From Dipteris shenzhenensis (taxonomy: Eukaryota > Polypodiophyta > Polypodiopsida > Gleicheniales), in assembly GCA_047967505.1 (NCBI GenBank), contig CM106541.1: a DNA stretch of 64,000 bases; one strand, given 5' to 3'. Shown here in pieces: positions 10,601 through 22,860 of this stretch (within the stretch, counting starts at the first letter, position 1; the number at the start of each line of letters is the position of its first letter). A model generated the notes under the pieces. It saw only the letters and a program-made list of their open reading frames with translations. It had not been told where the DNA came from and searched no databases. The position numbers and the translations under genes are program-made.

Positions 10601-13600
10601 TATATTTTCCTATATATTATCTACATATCTGAATGAGCTATTTATCTAAAAAATAAGAAAGAATATTGTATTATGCATGTAAGAAAATGTTTAAATTTTT
10701 TAATAAAAAATGAGCAATATGTTTAGCATCTATATATTCTTAAAATAAAAGGTTCCACATGGAGAGCAATGGATAGACTTCTCCTTACACTCTCAGCCCC
10801 TCCCTCCCACATGGCATGCAAATTTTCATCATCCACTAAGCCTTTTATGTACTGTGCATCCAAACTATCATCATAAACCCACTCTATTGCTGAGAAACAA
10901 GGGAACATTGTCCTAGGTTCTTAGAGTGAAGATTCTTTGTGTTTCTTGGCATAAAAAATTATAGGTGCTTGAGCTCCTGACAAATGGATTCACCTAGACT
11001 CTCCCCGACTTAGATCCTTCGACTTCCACTCATCTCCCTTTTCACATTTCTTGCTATTGGTCATTGGCGCATTTCCTAAATGTACTAAAGGCTAGAATGC
11101 ATATTCATGATAAACATTGAAGATGCAAGAATCCTATTTAGAGTATGTAGAAGCTAAAGTGCAAGGGAGTGTACATTGTCACTGATCTATGCACCTTGTC
11201 TTGTCAATTGATGAGGGGTTCATAAAGTCTTGAATGCCAAGGTCCCCTGAGAGACCAAGTAGTCTATCACTACCCTTACCTGGGATAGGATATTGGTAGT
11301 GAGGAGAAGTGTGCAAACATGTTAGTGTTCATATCCAAACCAAGGGATACTTGGCATTATCAATAAAGCATAAAACATTATCTAGGTTATTAATTTTGTT
11401 GCGATCTCCATTTTGGATCTCATTGGCTTTGGAAGGCCCCCCGATCATAGCTTTGAATGCCATATGAAAAAAGAGAAAGGTACCATGAGCTCATTTGGAG
11501 GTTTATTATTATTTAATCAAATGTTATCATCGATATCCTCGGTGTCTACTTTTACCTCCACTACCAATTTTCCTTCATATACAATAGCTCGTGGAGGTGG
11601 TGTTGTATTGAAATCTGCAAGATACTTTGAAGGATCTCGAATTGTAGCGGTGCTGTTTTATGCTTGCAAGGTACTTCTAGATTTTTAAATTAGAAGAGAC
11701 GTGCAAAATGTATTTGTGGATTCCCAGAGAAAATTAGGTGTTGTACTCAAATCTGCAAGGTACTTTGAAGGATCTTCAATTGTAGCAATGTTGTTTTAAA
11801 GCTTGCAAGGTACTTCCATATTTCTTGCATTAGAAGAGATGTGAACAACGTATTTGTGGCTTCTAGGAGAGAGTTAAGAAGCATAGTAGAAGCTCTAGTA
11901 TCGCCAACATGCCCTCTCCATTTTCCTTCACTATGCTTGCTGCCTTCATTTCCTCTACAGCATCCTCTGCCTCCTCCCTTGATCTCCATTGCCTCAAGTG
12001 TAGCCTTAAAGAAAATGCCATTTCTTTCAACTTGACTCAGGTCCTTTGCATTGTTTCTCATTCCCCCAATCCCCTTCTCTTAACCAATAGTAATCTCTAA
12101 GTGCTAGTGCCAAAGAGATCCAAGCTATATGTGGCCGATTATATGAATTTTGACCTTGGTAGATTCATGGTAGATCTAGATTCCATCTTGGAATTAGACT
12201 CACTAGTACAGACAAAAATAACCATAAGGGTTGACTCACAAGAACACACAAAAACGATGGAAAAGGATAGGAACATCCACAAGGAGCCCTAGGTATTATG
12301 GTCCTAAAGGAATTCTAAACAGATGAGCAATCCACTATGTCAAGGAGAGAAGCATGCCATAGCAAAGAAGATCAATTTTGTAGGGAAAAATCTCTTATGA
12401 AAAAAAAGTGAAGAAAGTAGCTAAAAGCTCAAAGTGAGAAAAAGCATTAAATCATCTTCATAATAACATTCCTTGCTACAACATAGAAAGTGTGTTAACA
12501 TGAACCATCCCCTCACTATTGTGAGTTGCAACCATTACTAGCAATGCTTGATCTTTTTTTGCTAACTCTGATTTACATATGATCCCAAGGTTAAGGAAGA
12601 TGCCGCCCATGTAATGGATGCTATCAAAGTGGGGAATTGACTACAAAATTTCTAAATAGCATGTTTGGGCTACTAATGACAAGTATTTGGAGAGTGTCAC
12701 AAATATTTCACTAGGAATTTGTGAGGAGGTTGGTTCAATTCAATCTATGAGCCATGGTTGTAAAGGCTAGAGAGAGAAAAGCCACGGATGTAGTGACAAG
12801 ATTCTAGAGAGAAGAGTGGGGACAAAAAGAGTGATGACATTGTCTAAAAATAGTGACCATATTCAAGATTTAAATGTGAATCTAGTGCCCTTGAAGGATT
12901 TTGTGCAGAGGCATTGTAGAGATTGTTGGATTCTATTGTTTATCAATTCATGTACAATTTATGTGATTGATCACAATAGGTGTCTCTCATGCAACAAGTT
13001 TATAGAAGTAAGACAAGAGGATACCTTGTAACTGGGGTATTCATCATTATAGTAATAGAATCTCAAGGTACTCACAATAATACAAAATCACTCATTACTT
13101 GATGAGATCCAAGAGGGGAGGGTGGGGAAGGGTGACACTATCAACATCAATGCTGGACAAAACACTCAATACAATACCTTTTCCTCTCTCCAACCAAAAC
13201 TTGTCTTGATGTCTTGAGGTTTAAATTTCCATTTTTGGATCAAAGGATATGTTTTTGGATGAGGGTTCTATGTTGGTTGAGGGACTTCTATTGAATGAAA
13301 AATCATTGGGACTACTGGAGTAGCTAAAAGGATTCCATTGCTTTCCTCTCTTCATTTTCCTTATCAAGTGGCCCAACACATCCAGCATTAGAAAAGGAAG
13401 TTTAACACATGCGTTTGGGAATCTCCTTTGAAAATGCTTATGTAGCCCTTTTCATAGGTTTGGACAAGCCCTCCTATGAAATTTGTGGATTTTTAAAAAT
13501 GGCTTCTTGTGAATATAATTTCTCTTTACTAACCTTTAAAAAAACTATTATGTAGCTTGTACATACTTCAAAGTAATGAAGGAAAATTAATAGCATCCAA

Positions 13601-14823
13601 TGATAACTCAATTGATCTAACATTAAAAACAAAAGCTAACCATGATGAATACCCAACCCCTTCTACTCTAAAGACCAAAAAGAGCAACATTGCCATACCA
13701 TCTCTGGCACATTATTAATATACTTACTCACCCCATCTAAGGACTAGGTAGAGTAACAACATCAAAATGGAATATCCTTGGAATACTTTGATTGTAATTA
13801 ATCAACCCACTGAGGGAAGAAAAAAAACAAGAGATTAGCATCCAAGCCCCACTTTGAAACCAAAAAGAGCAGCATTACCATAGCAGCTTCATCATAATTC
13901 CATTCTTACTCAACTAAATGTCAGAATTGAATGGAGTAACTACATTGCATTGTAAACCTTAGACCTAGGGCTGCCTCTTCCTCCTTATGGAATGAAAAAT
14001 AATATATGCATTGAATTATATACCCCTTTTTCTTCAAAGATTAGAAAGAGCACAAGGGGCACAAGCAGAATAACCTATCTAGCATGGTCCTTTTTCTATT
14101 CCAACCCATCTGAGGATCAATTAGAGGAATGTGCACATGTATGTATTTGTGTGAAATCAATATTAGTTTGGGTATTTTTAATTAGGTTTAGATTTTGCTA
14201 TTACTAGTACAACTCTATGATATTACAAGTAGAAATAAAGAAAGTAAGGCAACAAACATGTGAATACACATGAGAATCAATTTGCCAAATTCTTTTTAAT
14301 ATCTAAATAGAAATTGGACTACAAATATTTTAGACATCTTGGACAAACATCACTAGGTAACTTCCTTTTCTCTTTATTTTAAAAAATGTACATGATGTGG
14401 TTTACAATGTTAAGATGTACACAACATGAGAGGTTTATTAAAACTTCCATAGGTCTCACACTTGTTTCTCCACATTCCTCATTTAGCTTATTGATCTTAA
14501 GCTTGGTATTTACAGAACGTACCTTTAGAATGAAGGCCTCCATATGCTCCATTAGAATCTCTAGTTGCACTAGACTTGGAGAGGTTCTTACTTACTCCAT
14601 GAACATTAACCTATGTGTTTGCAAAGTCTACCATTAGAGTGAATATCTCCACATGCAATGAATAAAATATAAAGCCTACCATTAGAGTGTAGACCTCCAT
14701 ATGCATGATAGGTTGTGTAGTCCCCCTTTTGGCACCAGTATTACTATTAGAACTTTCCAAAAATCTAGGATCTATAGTTATGCATGTGACATCGATATAT
14801 GGTAGATAGATGATGATTGTTGT
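10600..14823. other. gene-free region, decayed repeats
   Basis: I see no coding frame longer than about 90 codons and no recognisable protein motif. The region is AT-rich, with several diverged internal repeats: one near 11602-11880, and related blocks near 13660, 13840 and 14020 built on AAAGAGCA and ACTCA motifs. A ~55-bp block near 12650-12710 (GTTTGGGCTACTAATGACAA) recurs at 46266 next to a gypsy RT fragment, so some of this may be old gypsy debris. Confidence 0.6.
11602..11880. repeat. ~140-bp tandem duplication
   Basis: The segment starting TTGTATTGAAATCTGCAAG at 11602 recurs at 11742 as TTGTACTCAAATCTGCAAG. The two copies continue alike through ATACTTTGAAGGATCT and the TTAGAAGAGA block. 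Confidence 0.78.
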
Positions 14824-15482
14824 TGTTAGATATCAATGCTCCGCTCTCGTGTAACTATGTGGGAACCAGCTAACTCTACTTGTAAGCCCCCCATATGAGG
14901 AGAAGGCATTTGAGTAGCTCGGTTATCCTGTAGGTCCTGGTTTGGAAACCAAATGGGGGCCATGTGTGGCCTGATGGCTAGACAACTTCAGATAGAGTTG
15001 GCACACCACCAACTAGGCTACATGCAAGTGCAGGAAGGCATCCCTTGATTGATTGCATTGAGGGTAGACGGAGCATTTCCCAAGGCAGCCCACTCTCGGG
15101 TTGTGGGGCCCGTTTGGAGCCTCAGATGATCCCGGATGGCTGTGGGTCGAACGGAGACCATAGGTTAGTTGCTCTGTTTTGCGCACCAGTTCTATCGTCA
15201 GTGGCTGACCCCCAGTCGACCGTTTTTGGCAGACTGGGTCGGCCACCCAATTGAGCCTAACCGACTATGACTGGTGGCTATATAAGAGCAAGCCCGTGAA
15301 GCCCATTTCATCACTGGCTATAGCAACCCTTATTTCACAGGAGTGCACGGCTGGGAGGCAGCACCATCTATTGTATTAGTTCTATAATAATAAAAATTTT
15401 GACTCTCCATACTATCTTGTTTTCTCTCTTGCATACGAGTCTTGGTATCTGTTGAGCACAGATGTTGTATTATTTTCTTACA
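14824..15482 (+). repeat. 5' LTR (659 bp)
   Basis: It begins TGTTAGATATC and ends TTTTCTTACA, immediately before the primer site. Compared with the 3' LTR it lacks a block of about 55-70 bp near 15330. Confidence 0.92.
15279..15286 (+). promoter_or_regulatory. LTR TATA box
   Basis: CTATATAAG is conserved in both LTRs (here and near 18559). It is in the expected position for the U3 promoter, upstream of AATAAAA-like signals at about 15385. Confidence 0.65.
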
Positions 15483-15494
15483 TGGTATCAGAGC
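15483..15494 (+). other. primer binding site (initiator Met tRNA)
   Basis: TGGTATCAGAGC follows the terminal CA of the LTR directly. Confidence 0.95.
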
Positions 15495-15552
15495 TTCGAC
15501 TCTAGCAAGAAGATTTGGTAGTGTGTTTCTGTTTGCAAGCAGATTGTGAGAG

Positions 15553-16543
15553 ATGGCCCAGCCTGCAAGAGTGCGAATCCCACCATTCGGCAAAAGCAAA
15601 AAGTTGGATGGCTCTAACTATCCTCTCTGGAAGTTCAAGATGAAGACCATCCTAAGTGCATATGAGCTTTTGGACACTGCTACTGGGGTGGACGTGAGGC
15701 TAGTTCCAAGATCGCCAGCCAATGCAGGACAACAGATAGTACCAACTACGAATGAGATTCTCGCATGGACAAGAAGAAATGTAGATGTGCTGTGTTCTAT
15801 TGTCTGCAGTGTTAGTGATTCTGTCATGGCATTAATTCAACATGTCACCACAGCGGAGGAGGCATGGACGGTCTTGAAAAATCAGTACGAGGCCACGAAT
15901 CAGACGTGGATTCAGAATGTGGATTCAGAATCTGGAGACTCAACTCGCAAATGAGAAGTTGTCTGAGTCTGAAGCGGCAGAGTTCAGCACCAGGGTGAAG
16001 AATCTACATGATCAGATGACTGCGATTGGCATCACCATCACCAGTGAGAATCTAGCATGAAGGTGCATATGGATTCTCCCACCAAAGTACGATGGTCTTG
16101 TTATTGCGCTGAACACGTAGAACAAAAATCTGCCCCTCAACTTTGAGGATTTCAGCGCGATGCTTCTGGAGGAGGAGATGCATCAAAAGACAAGGATTGG
16201 AAAAGATTCGGCTTTCTGGACCGGATCAAAGAAAGGTAAGGGTAAGGACACTAGTAACCCATCTTCTTCTGATGATAAAAAGAGAAAGAAGAAGATCAAG
16301 TGCTTCTATTGCAACAAGGTAGGGCACAAGCAGAATGAGTGCCGCAAGAAGATTGCAGATGAGAAGAACGGAGTGAAGAAAGAGTCCAGCAACAGCGTGC
16401 AGGCAGCACCAATAGAGCTGTTCGTAGCAATCGAGGAGATTTGCACAGAGGCAGTTCATGTACCTGCGGATGAACCTTGGATCATTGACAGTGGTGCATT
16501 GCACCACGTGACCAGTCAGAAGGATTGGTATACCTCTCTGTAG
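15553..16543 (+). pseudogene. copia gag and start of protease
   Basis: The gag starts at 15553 (MAQPARVRIPPFGKSKK) with the N-terminal motif LDGSNYPLWKFKMKTIL. A small local duplication of the GATTCAGAATGTG type near 15910 shifts the frame. Gag then continues in another frame with stops near 16060 and 16120. The zinc knuckle CFYCNKVGHKQNEC lies near 16301, after a basic region. The protease motif WIIDSGALHHVT is near 16480, with the D-S-G intact. A stop follows WYTSL at 16541. Confidence 0.85.
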
Positions 16544-17030
16544 CCGGTAGGGAATGTCATCATGGTAGCAGTCGGTAATGATGCAAAATGTCTAGCAAAA
16601 GGAAAAGGTACGATTGCTCTCAAGTCAGATGGAGTTGTAAATAGTTGTCCGATGTTCTTTATGTGCCAGATATCAAGAGGAACTTGTTGTCCATTTTTAT
16701 GATCACCGATTGGGACCTCAAAGTTCAATTCGATAAGAATGGTGCACAGTTCCTGGATCTTCAAGGAAAGTCGTTGGTAAAGGTACGTGGCACAACAACA
16801 TTTACGAACTCTCAGCTTTTAGTGCTCGAGCAGATGGCTCGAGCAGATGTGAAGATCACTAAGCTATGGCATGAGAGGTTTGGTCATCTAAACCTTAGTT
16901 CTTTAAAGGAGATCATAAATGTGGAACAACCACCAAGTTTTGAGATCCCCAGTTCAGAAGATAAAGTCTGCAAACTGAAGAAGGCACTTTACACGCTGAA
17001 ACAGGCCCCACGAGCATGGTACCAATGAAT
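16544..17030 (+). pseudogene. copia protease tail, pre-integrase domain, deletion junction into RT
   Basis: The frame shows VLYVPDIKRNLLSIF and then LWHERFGHLNLSSLKEI, the GAG-pre-integrase domain. Within a few codons it becomes [20 protein letters not shown], a part of the RT domain. The integrase core and the RT start, together more than 1.5 kb in a normal element, are therefore absent. The junction lies near 16922 and keeps the frame open, but a TGA stops it at 17026. Confidence 0.83.
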
Positions 17031-18084
17031 TGATGCCTACTTTCTACAAAATGGGTTCAGGAGGAGCCCATCTGATGCAAATTTGTATATCTTTAGAGAA
17101 GGAGGCAAGTGTATGATCGTGGTCCTTTATGTGGATGACCTTGTCATAACAGGGAACCATGAAGAGAAGATCTCACAAACAAAGCATTTGCTAGGGACAG
17201 AGTTTGAAATGACAGAAGCATTTCTATTTGGGGATTGAAGTTTGGCAGGAGCTGAAACTCAGATCTTCATTTCACAGCTGAAGTATGCTTGAGAGACACT
17301 GAAGGCATTTGGCATGGTTGAGTGTAAGACAGTTGGTACCCCTATGGAGGTTGACGTGAAGCTCTCAAGCGAGGATTCATCAAGACTGGTGGACGAAGCG
17401 CAATACAGAAGACTTGTGGGTAGCTTGATTTACCTGTGCAACACATGGCCGGACATCATCTTTGTGACTAGTGTACTTAGCAGGTTTTCCAATAAGCCCT
17501 AGGAGAACCATTGGAGGGCAGGGATGTAGGTGCTGAAATACATCAAAGGCACACTTGATTATGGCATCACCTATACCAAGGGCAACATCTTGACTGGATT
17601 CTGTGACTCAGATTGGGTAGGAGATGTGGACAATAGGAGATCAGTGGCAGGGTACTGTTTCTCACTTGGATCTAGAGTTGTGTCATGGGTCAGCAAGAAG
17701 CAACCCATAGTTGCTCTTTCTTCTACCGAGGCTGAGTACAAATCTACATGCTTTGCTTCTTGCGAGGCAGTGTGGTTGAGGAGGATTTTGGGGGACATGG
17801 GTGCAGTGCAGAACAAGCCTATGCAATTATCATGTGACAATCAAAGTTGCATGGCGATTGCAAAGAACCCAGTGTTCCACGCTCGCACAAAACACATTGA
17901 GATTCAATATCACTTTGTATGTGAGCTCATCATGGATGAAGAGGTCGACTTGGTGTACTGTCCGACTACAGAGAACGATGCAGACATCTTCATGAAGGCT
18001 CTTGGAAGAGACTTGCTAGAGAGGCATCTTCATCGACTTGGCATTTGGGCCGAAAAAGTAAGTTCACTTGCGGGTGGACATTGA
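17031..18084 (+). pseudogene. copia RT C-terminal half and RNase H
   Basis: RT continues with VVLYVDDLVITGNHEEK, which has an intact YVDD box near 17134, and after a frameshift with YLGIEVW near 17228. From 17314 the frame GTPMEVDVKLSSED...YRRLVGSLIYL leads into RNase H: GFCDSDWVGDVDNRRSVAGY, ALSSTEAEYKS, LSCDNQSCMAIAKNPV and RTKHIEIQYHFV. It ends at 18084 with a GDLLERHL-type tail just before the polypurine tract. Stops at about 17503 and 17528 interrupt it. Confidence 0.86.
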
Positions 18085-18091
18085 GGGGGGG
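18082..18091 (+). other. polypurine tract
   Basis: TTGAGGGGGGG lies directly 5' of the TGTTAGATATC that opens the 3' LTR. It is the plus-strand priming site. Confidence 0.88.
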
Positions 18092-18819
18092 TGTTAGATA
18101 TCAATGCTCCACTCTCATGTAACTACCCAGGAACCAGCTAACTCTACTTGTAAGCCCCCCATATGAGGAGAAGGAATTTGGGTAGCTCAGTTATCCAGTA
18201 GGTCCTGGTTTGGACACCAGATGGGGGCCATGTGTGGCTTGATGGCTGGACGGCTTTAGATAGAGTTGGCACACCGCCAACTAGGCTACATGCAAGTGCG
18301 AGAAGGCATCCCTTGACTGACTGCACTGAGAGTAGATGGAGCATTTCTTGGGGTAGCCCACTCTTGAGTTGCGGGGCCCGTTTGGAGCCTCAGATGATCC
18401 CAGATGGCTGTGGGCCGAACGGAGACCATAGGTTAGTTGCTCTGTTTTGCACACCGGTTCTATTGTATGGTCGGTGGCCTATTTCGGGACCCCCAATCGA
18501 CCATTTTTGGTGGACTGGGTCAGCCACCCAATTGAGCCTAACCGACTATGACTGGTGGCTATATAAGAGCAAGCCCGTGAAGCCCATTTCATCACTGGCT
18601 ACAGCAACCCTTATTCCTTAGCATTCAACCTCTGTCTTCTACTGTTTCTAGCATGCCATCGAAGCTTCTTTCATAGGAGCGCACGGCTGGGAGGCAGTGC
18701 CATCTATTGTATCAGTTCTATAGTAATAAAATTTGTGATTCTCCACACTATCTTGTTTTCTCTCTTGCATATGAGATCCTGTTATCTGTTGAGCATAGAC
18801 GTTGTATTATTTTCTTACA
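18092..18819 (+). repeat. 3' LTR (728 bp)
   Basis: It matches the 5' LTR from TGTTAGATATC to TTTTCTTACA. It contains an extra block near 18610-18670 (CATTCAACCTCTGTC...) that the 5' LTR lacks. A TATA box lies at about 18559 and an AATAAAA-like signal near 18724. Confidence 0.92.
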
Positions 18820-18969
18820 GTTGTATCATCTCTATGCAGAGTCCATTTTTATTTTCCCCTCACCTCCATCACCTTCTTGATATCATCCTTCCATTGCATA
18901 ATTTGTTACATGTGAGGTCTTCATTGATGCTTTTGTCTTCCTTAAGCATGCTTGAATTTGATGATCAAT

Positions 18970-19580
18970 GGCATCTCCCTTGAGTAATCCTTGCACACAA
19001 GCCACTAACATGAACTTATCAAATGAATCCCACCCTTTGCATTGCACACAATGAACACACATGAAATCATTAGATGATATATGTCTTTGGTTTGCACACA
19101 CTCCACTAACATGAAATTATCAAATGATCCCACCCTTTGGATTGCACATAAATCATTAACATGAATCCATCAAATGATCTGACTCTTTGGTTTGCACACA
19201 AACCACTATAATGAACTTATCAAATGATCTTGTCTTTTGCATTGCACACAGACCACTAACATGATCTCATCAAATGATCTGACTCTTTGGTTTGCACACA
19301 AACCACTAACATGAACTCATAAAATGATCCGAATCTTGGGTTTGCACACAAGCCACTAACATGAACTTATCAAATGATCCCACCCTTTGCATTGCACACA
19401 AGTCACACACACAAACTCATAAAATGATCTGCTCTTTGGTTTGCATAGATGCCACTAACATGAGCTTATCAAATGATCTTGCCCTTTGCATTGCACACAA
19501 GCCACTATCATGAACTTATTAAATGATCCTACCCTTTGAATTAAACACAAACAACTAACATGAACTCATCAACAAGCTTT
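18970..19580. repeat. 50-bp tandem repeat, about 12 units
   Basis: The phrase ACATGAACTTATCAAATGAT recurs with a spacing of 49-50 bp: 19111, 19161, 19211, 19261, 19311, 19361, 19411, 19460, 19510 and 19560, with earlier degenerate units back to about 18970. Each unit contains TTTGCACACAA-CCACTAACATGAA. Two alternating variants (GACTCTTTGGTTTGCAC and CACCCTTTGCATTGCAC) hint at a 100-bp dimer period. Confidence 0.9.
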
Positions 19581-20040
19581 GCAATAGCATGGCCCCATGA
19601 AAGATGATTTTGACCTATCTTTCACTTCACTTTCGGTCAAATTGTCATAAATTTTATCAAATACATCCTTGGCCATGGATGAATTTTAGAAGGAGAAGCA
19701 TATTGGGATAGATTATTGGTGATGACTTGCCTAGAGGCCTTGGTAGTATTTCGCAAATGGTTGTGTATTCCAATGTCTTGGGCACAAGGTGGCATCTCTA
19801 CTATACTTAACATGGTGATGCCGAGTTATTGTAGATGTGGAGGAGATGTGGGAACATGTCAAAGCTTTGAGGCATTCCCCATCATGTGTAGTAAATCAAT
19901 GATCAATCTCAACTTTAATCCACTCATTCTTCCTTAAAGTTTTCATATTCAATTGTGAACCCTTGGCGTGCGATGCACAACATTGTTTTATGTTTTGCAC
20001 TCTATAAGAAATATGACAAAGATGTATGCTAGTTTAGAGT
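19581..20040. other. gene-free spacer
   Basis: I see no conserved coding frame. The minus strand over 19590-19680 has a short protein-like stretch, but stops break it and I do not recognise it. Confidence 0.45.
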
Positions 20041-21080
20041 TTCTATGTTTATGTATGCCTATGTGAATGCCTATGTATGCATGTGTGAATGTGTATCTCT
20101 ATGATTAAATGTTTATATATGATATATGCTTTATGCTTTATGTGCATGCTAGTATATTCTTTATGCTTCCATGCTTGCCAATGTTTATGCTAGTGTAAGA
20201 ATTATGCTACCTCTTTGCCCATCCTATGTATGCCTATGTGAATGCCTATGCTTATGCATGTCTATGTGAATGCCTATGTCTATGCTTATATGTTTCTATA
20301 TGTTTTATGCTTGTATGCTTGTATGCTTTCCTATATTTATGCTAATGTAAGAATTATGGCATCTCTTTGTTAATCCATTTGGGTTTCTATTGATTGTGAT
20401 TGCATATAATAGGAGCAACACAAGAGGGGGAGACCAAGAGGGAGCAAGAAAAAGCATGGGCATTCCATATGCTTGTGTTTTCTTTCCCTCTCTAGGACAA
20501 CACTTGTCATACTTCTAATATGAGTAAATGCTTTATGCTAGTTTAGGGTTTCTATGTTTATGTATGCCTAGCTGAATGCCTATGTTTATTTATGATTTAT
20601 GCTTTATGCTTTATGTTTTATGTTAATGCTAGTATATTCTTTATTCTTTATGCTTTATGCAAATGAAACCATGTTTACTTTATCATGGCATTGATGAATG
20701 GATCCCAAATGCACATGTTTCTATGCTTCTATATATCTATATGCTTTATGCTTCTATATTCCCATATGCTTTATGCTTCTATATCATATGTTTATATATT
20801 TCTATATTTCTATGTGCTTCTATAAGTTTATGCCTATGTTTATGGTTCTATGCCATTGTGCTCCTACATTTCTAAATCTCTATGCCTGTGTTTCTATATG
20901 CTTCTATATCTTAATGCCTATGTTTTATGCTTCTATATATGCTTATATAAGTTAATGCCTATGTTTATGCTTCTATGCCATTATGCCACTATATTTCTAC
21001 ATCTCTATGCCTATGTTTCTATATGCTTCTATATTTATATATTTCAATATGCTTCTATACATTTATGCCTATGTTTATGC
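20040..21080. repeat. TATGC-rich degenerate short repeats
   Basis: The tract is built of variants of TATGCCTATGTTTATGCTTC and CTTTATGCTTCTATAT, and contains internal near-duplicates: the opening block near 20040 recurs near 20550. Its open frames (Met/Tyr/Leu-rich, for example 20850-21140) follow from the repeat composition and are not genes. Confidence 0.82.
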
Positions 21081-21255
21081 TCTCTCTCTCTGTCTCTTTC
21101 TATGTTTATGATTCAAGTATTAAATTATAAGGTACTGTGATTCAAAATTGTGATGTGATAGCTTAAGGACTTAGTGTTATTTTAAAGACTTAGTGTTATT
21201 TGTTAATTGAGATGCTACGATACACGTTTTTCCGAGTTCAGGTAGCACGAAATTT

Positions 21256-21307
<52 letters not shown>

Positions 21308-21435
21308 ACACACACATATATATATACATATGTTTATGATTCTAAGTATTATACGATAAGGCACGTGATTCAAAATTGTGATGTGATAAGATACATTTTC
21401 TTTCAAATGTATGTAGCATGAATTTCAAAGTTGTG

Positions 21436-21471
<36 letters not shown>

Positions 21472-21475
21472 AAGC
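21080..21475. repeat. three (TC)n microsatellites with duplicated flanks
   Basis: TC runs lie near 21080-21095, 21261-21303 and 21438-21469. The sequence between them is duplicated: TATGTTTATGATTC...GTGATTCAAAATTGTGATGTGATA occurs near 21101 and 21328, and GTAGCACGAAATTTCAA near 21242 recurs as GTAGCATGAATTTCAA near 21412. The structure is a microsatellite plus a ~200-bp unit repeated. Confidence 0.85.
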
Positions 21476-21539
21476 AAACTTAACATACACCAAATCCTTT
21501 TCAATGAACCAATGGTACATATAATGAAGTCATAGAATG

Positions 21540-22860
21540 CATAGTCTCTGGCAAGCAATCTAGCATCAAGAGCACTCTGGTTTCTTGGCATGGTCTACAA
21601 TTCCCCTAGCAAAATGTGTATGAGAATTAGTCATACAATGCATAGTCTCCAAACAGCCTAGCCTCGAGAGCACTCCGTCATTTTGGCAGGGGTTAGTCAT
21701 ATATCTATAGTCTTCAAGAAATCTAGCCTGAGGAGCACTCTGGCATCTTGGCACATCTTGGCATGGTCTACAATTCCCATGGCAGCATGTGTATGAGAGT
21801 TAGTCATACAATGCATAGTCTCCAAGTAGTCTATCCTCTAGCCTTAGGAGCACTCCGGCATCTTGGCACGGTCTGCAATTCCCCTAGTAGAATGTGTATG
21901 AGAGTTATTCATAGAATGCATGCTCACCAAGAAGTCTAGCCTCAGGAAATCCACCATCTTGGCACGGTCTACAATTCCCCTAGTAGAATGTGCATGAGAG
22001 TTAGTCATATAATGCATAGTCTCCAAGTAGTCTAGCCTCAAGAGCACTCCCACATCTTGGCATGGTCTACAATTGCCCTGGCAAAATGTGTGCGAGAGTT
22101 AATCATATAATGTATAGTCTTCAAGAAATCTAGCCTGAGGAGCACTCCGACATCTTAGCATGGTCTGCAATTTCCATGGCAGAACGTGTTTTAGAGTTAG
22201 TCATACAATGCATAGTCTCCAAGTAGTTTAGCCTCAGGAGAACTCTGGCATCTTAGCATGGTTTGCAAATCCCCTAGTAGAATGTGTACCAGAGTTAGTC
22301 ATAGAATGCATGGTATCCAAGAAGTCTAGCCAAAGGAGCACTTCCGCATCTTGGCATGGTCTGCAATTCCCCTAGTAGAATGTGTAGGAGAGTTAGTCAT
22401 ACAATGCAGAGTCTCCAAGTAGTCACCCTCGAGAGTGGTCTGCAATTCCCCTGGAAGAATGTGCAAAAGAGTTAGTCACATAATGTATAGTCTCCAAGCA
22501 ATCTAGCCTTAGGAGCACTCCGGCATCTTAGGACGGTCTACAATTCCCATGGCAGAAGGTGTACAAGAGCTAGACACAATGCATAGTCTCTAAGCAGTCA
22601 CCCTCGGGAGCACTCCAGCATCTTGGCATGGTCTGCAATTCCCCTGGCAGAATGTGTACGAGAGTTAGCCATTGTATAGTCTCCAAGAAATCTATCCTCA
22701 GGAGCACTCTAGCATCTTAGCATGGTTTGCAATTCCCATGGTAGAATGTGTAAGAGAGTTAGTCATACAATGCATACTCTCCAAGCAATCTAGCATTAGG
22801 AGCACTCCGGCATCTTGGCATGGTCTACAATTCCCCTGGAAGAATGTGTATAAGAATGTT
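21540..22860. repeat. ~97-bp satellite-like tandem array, about 13 units
   Basis: A block of the type GAGAGTTAGTCATACAATGC recurs near 21798, 21903, 21999, 22097, 22195, 22293 and 22391 with a spacing of 96-105 bp. Each unit also holds CTCCAAG-AGTCTAGCCTCAGG, AGCACTCCGGCATCTTGGCA and GGTCTACAATTCCCCT. Units differ at about 10-20% of positions by eye and some are truncated. Confidence 0.9.

Larger units (their letters stand above)
14824..18819 (+). mobile_element. Ty1-copia retrotransposon, internally deleted, complete ends
   Basis: The LTRs are at 14824-15482 and 18092-18819. The element is flanked by identical 5-bp duplications GTTGT at 14819-14823 and 18820-18824, so it was inserted as one unit. 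A primer site follows the 5' LTR and a polypurine tract precedes the 3' LTR. The interior is only about 2.6 kb. Gag is frameshifted, and the reading passes straight from the pre-integrase domain into the middle of reverse transcriptase, so integrase and the front of RT are missing. By eye the two LTRs differ at roughly one in ten positions over their first ~190 bases, so the insertion is old. Confidence 0.93.

Noticed and set aside
18970-19580. CRISPR-like regular spacing of repeats
   Set aside because: Units are contiguous 50-bp tandem repeats without unique spacers, in eukaryotic DNA.
20657-21140. Met/Tyr/Leu-rich frames that look like membrane proteins
   Set aside because: They arise from TATGC-type repeats present in several frames.
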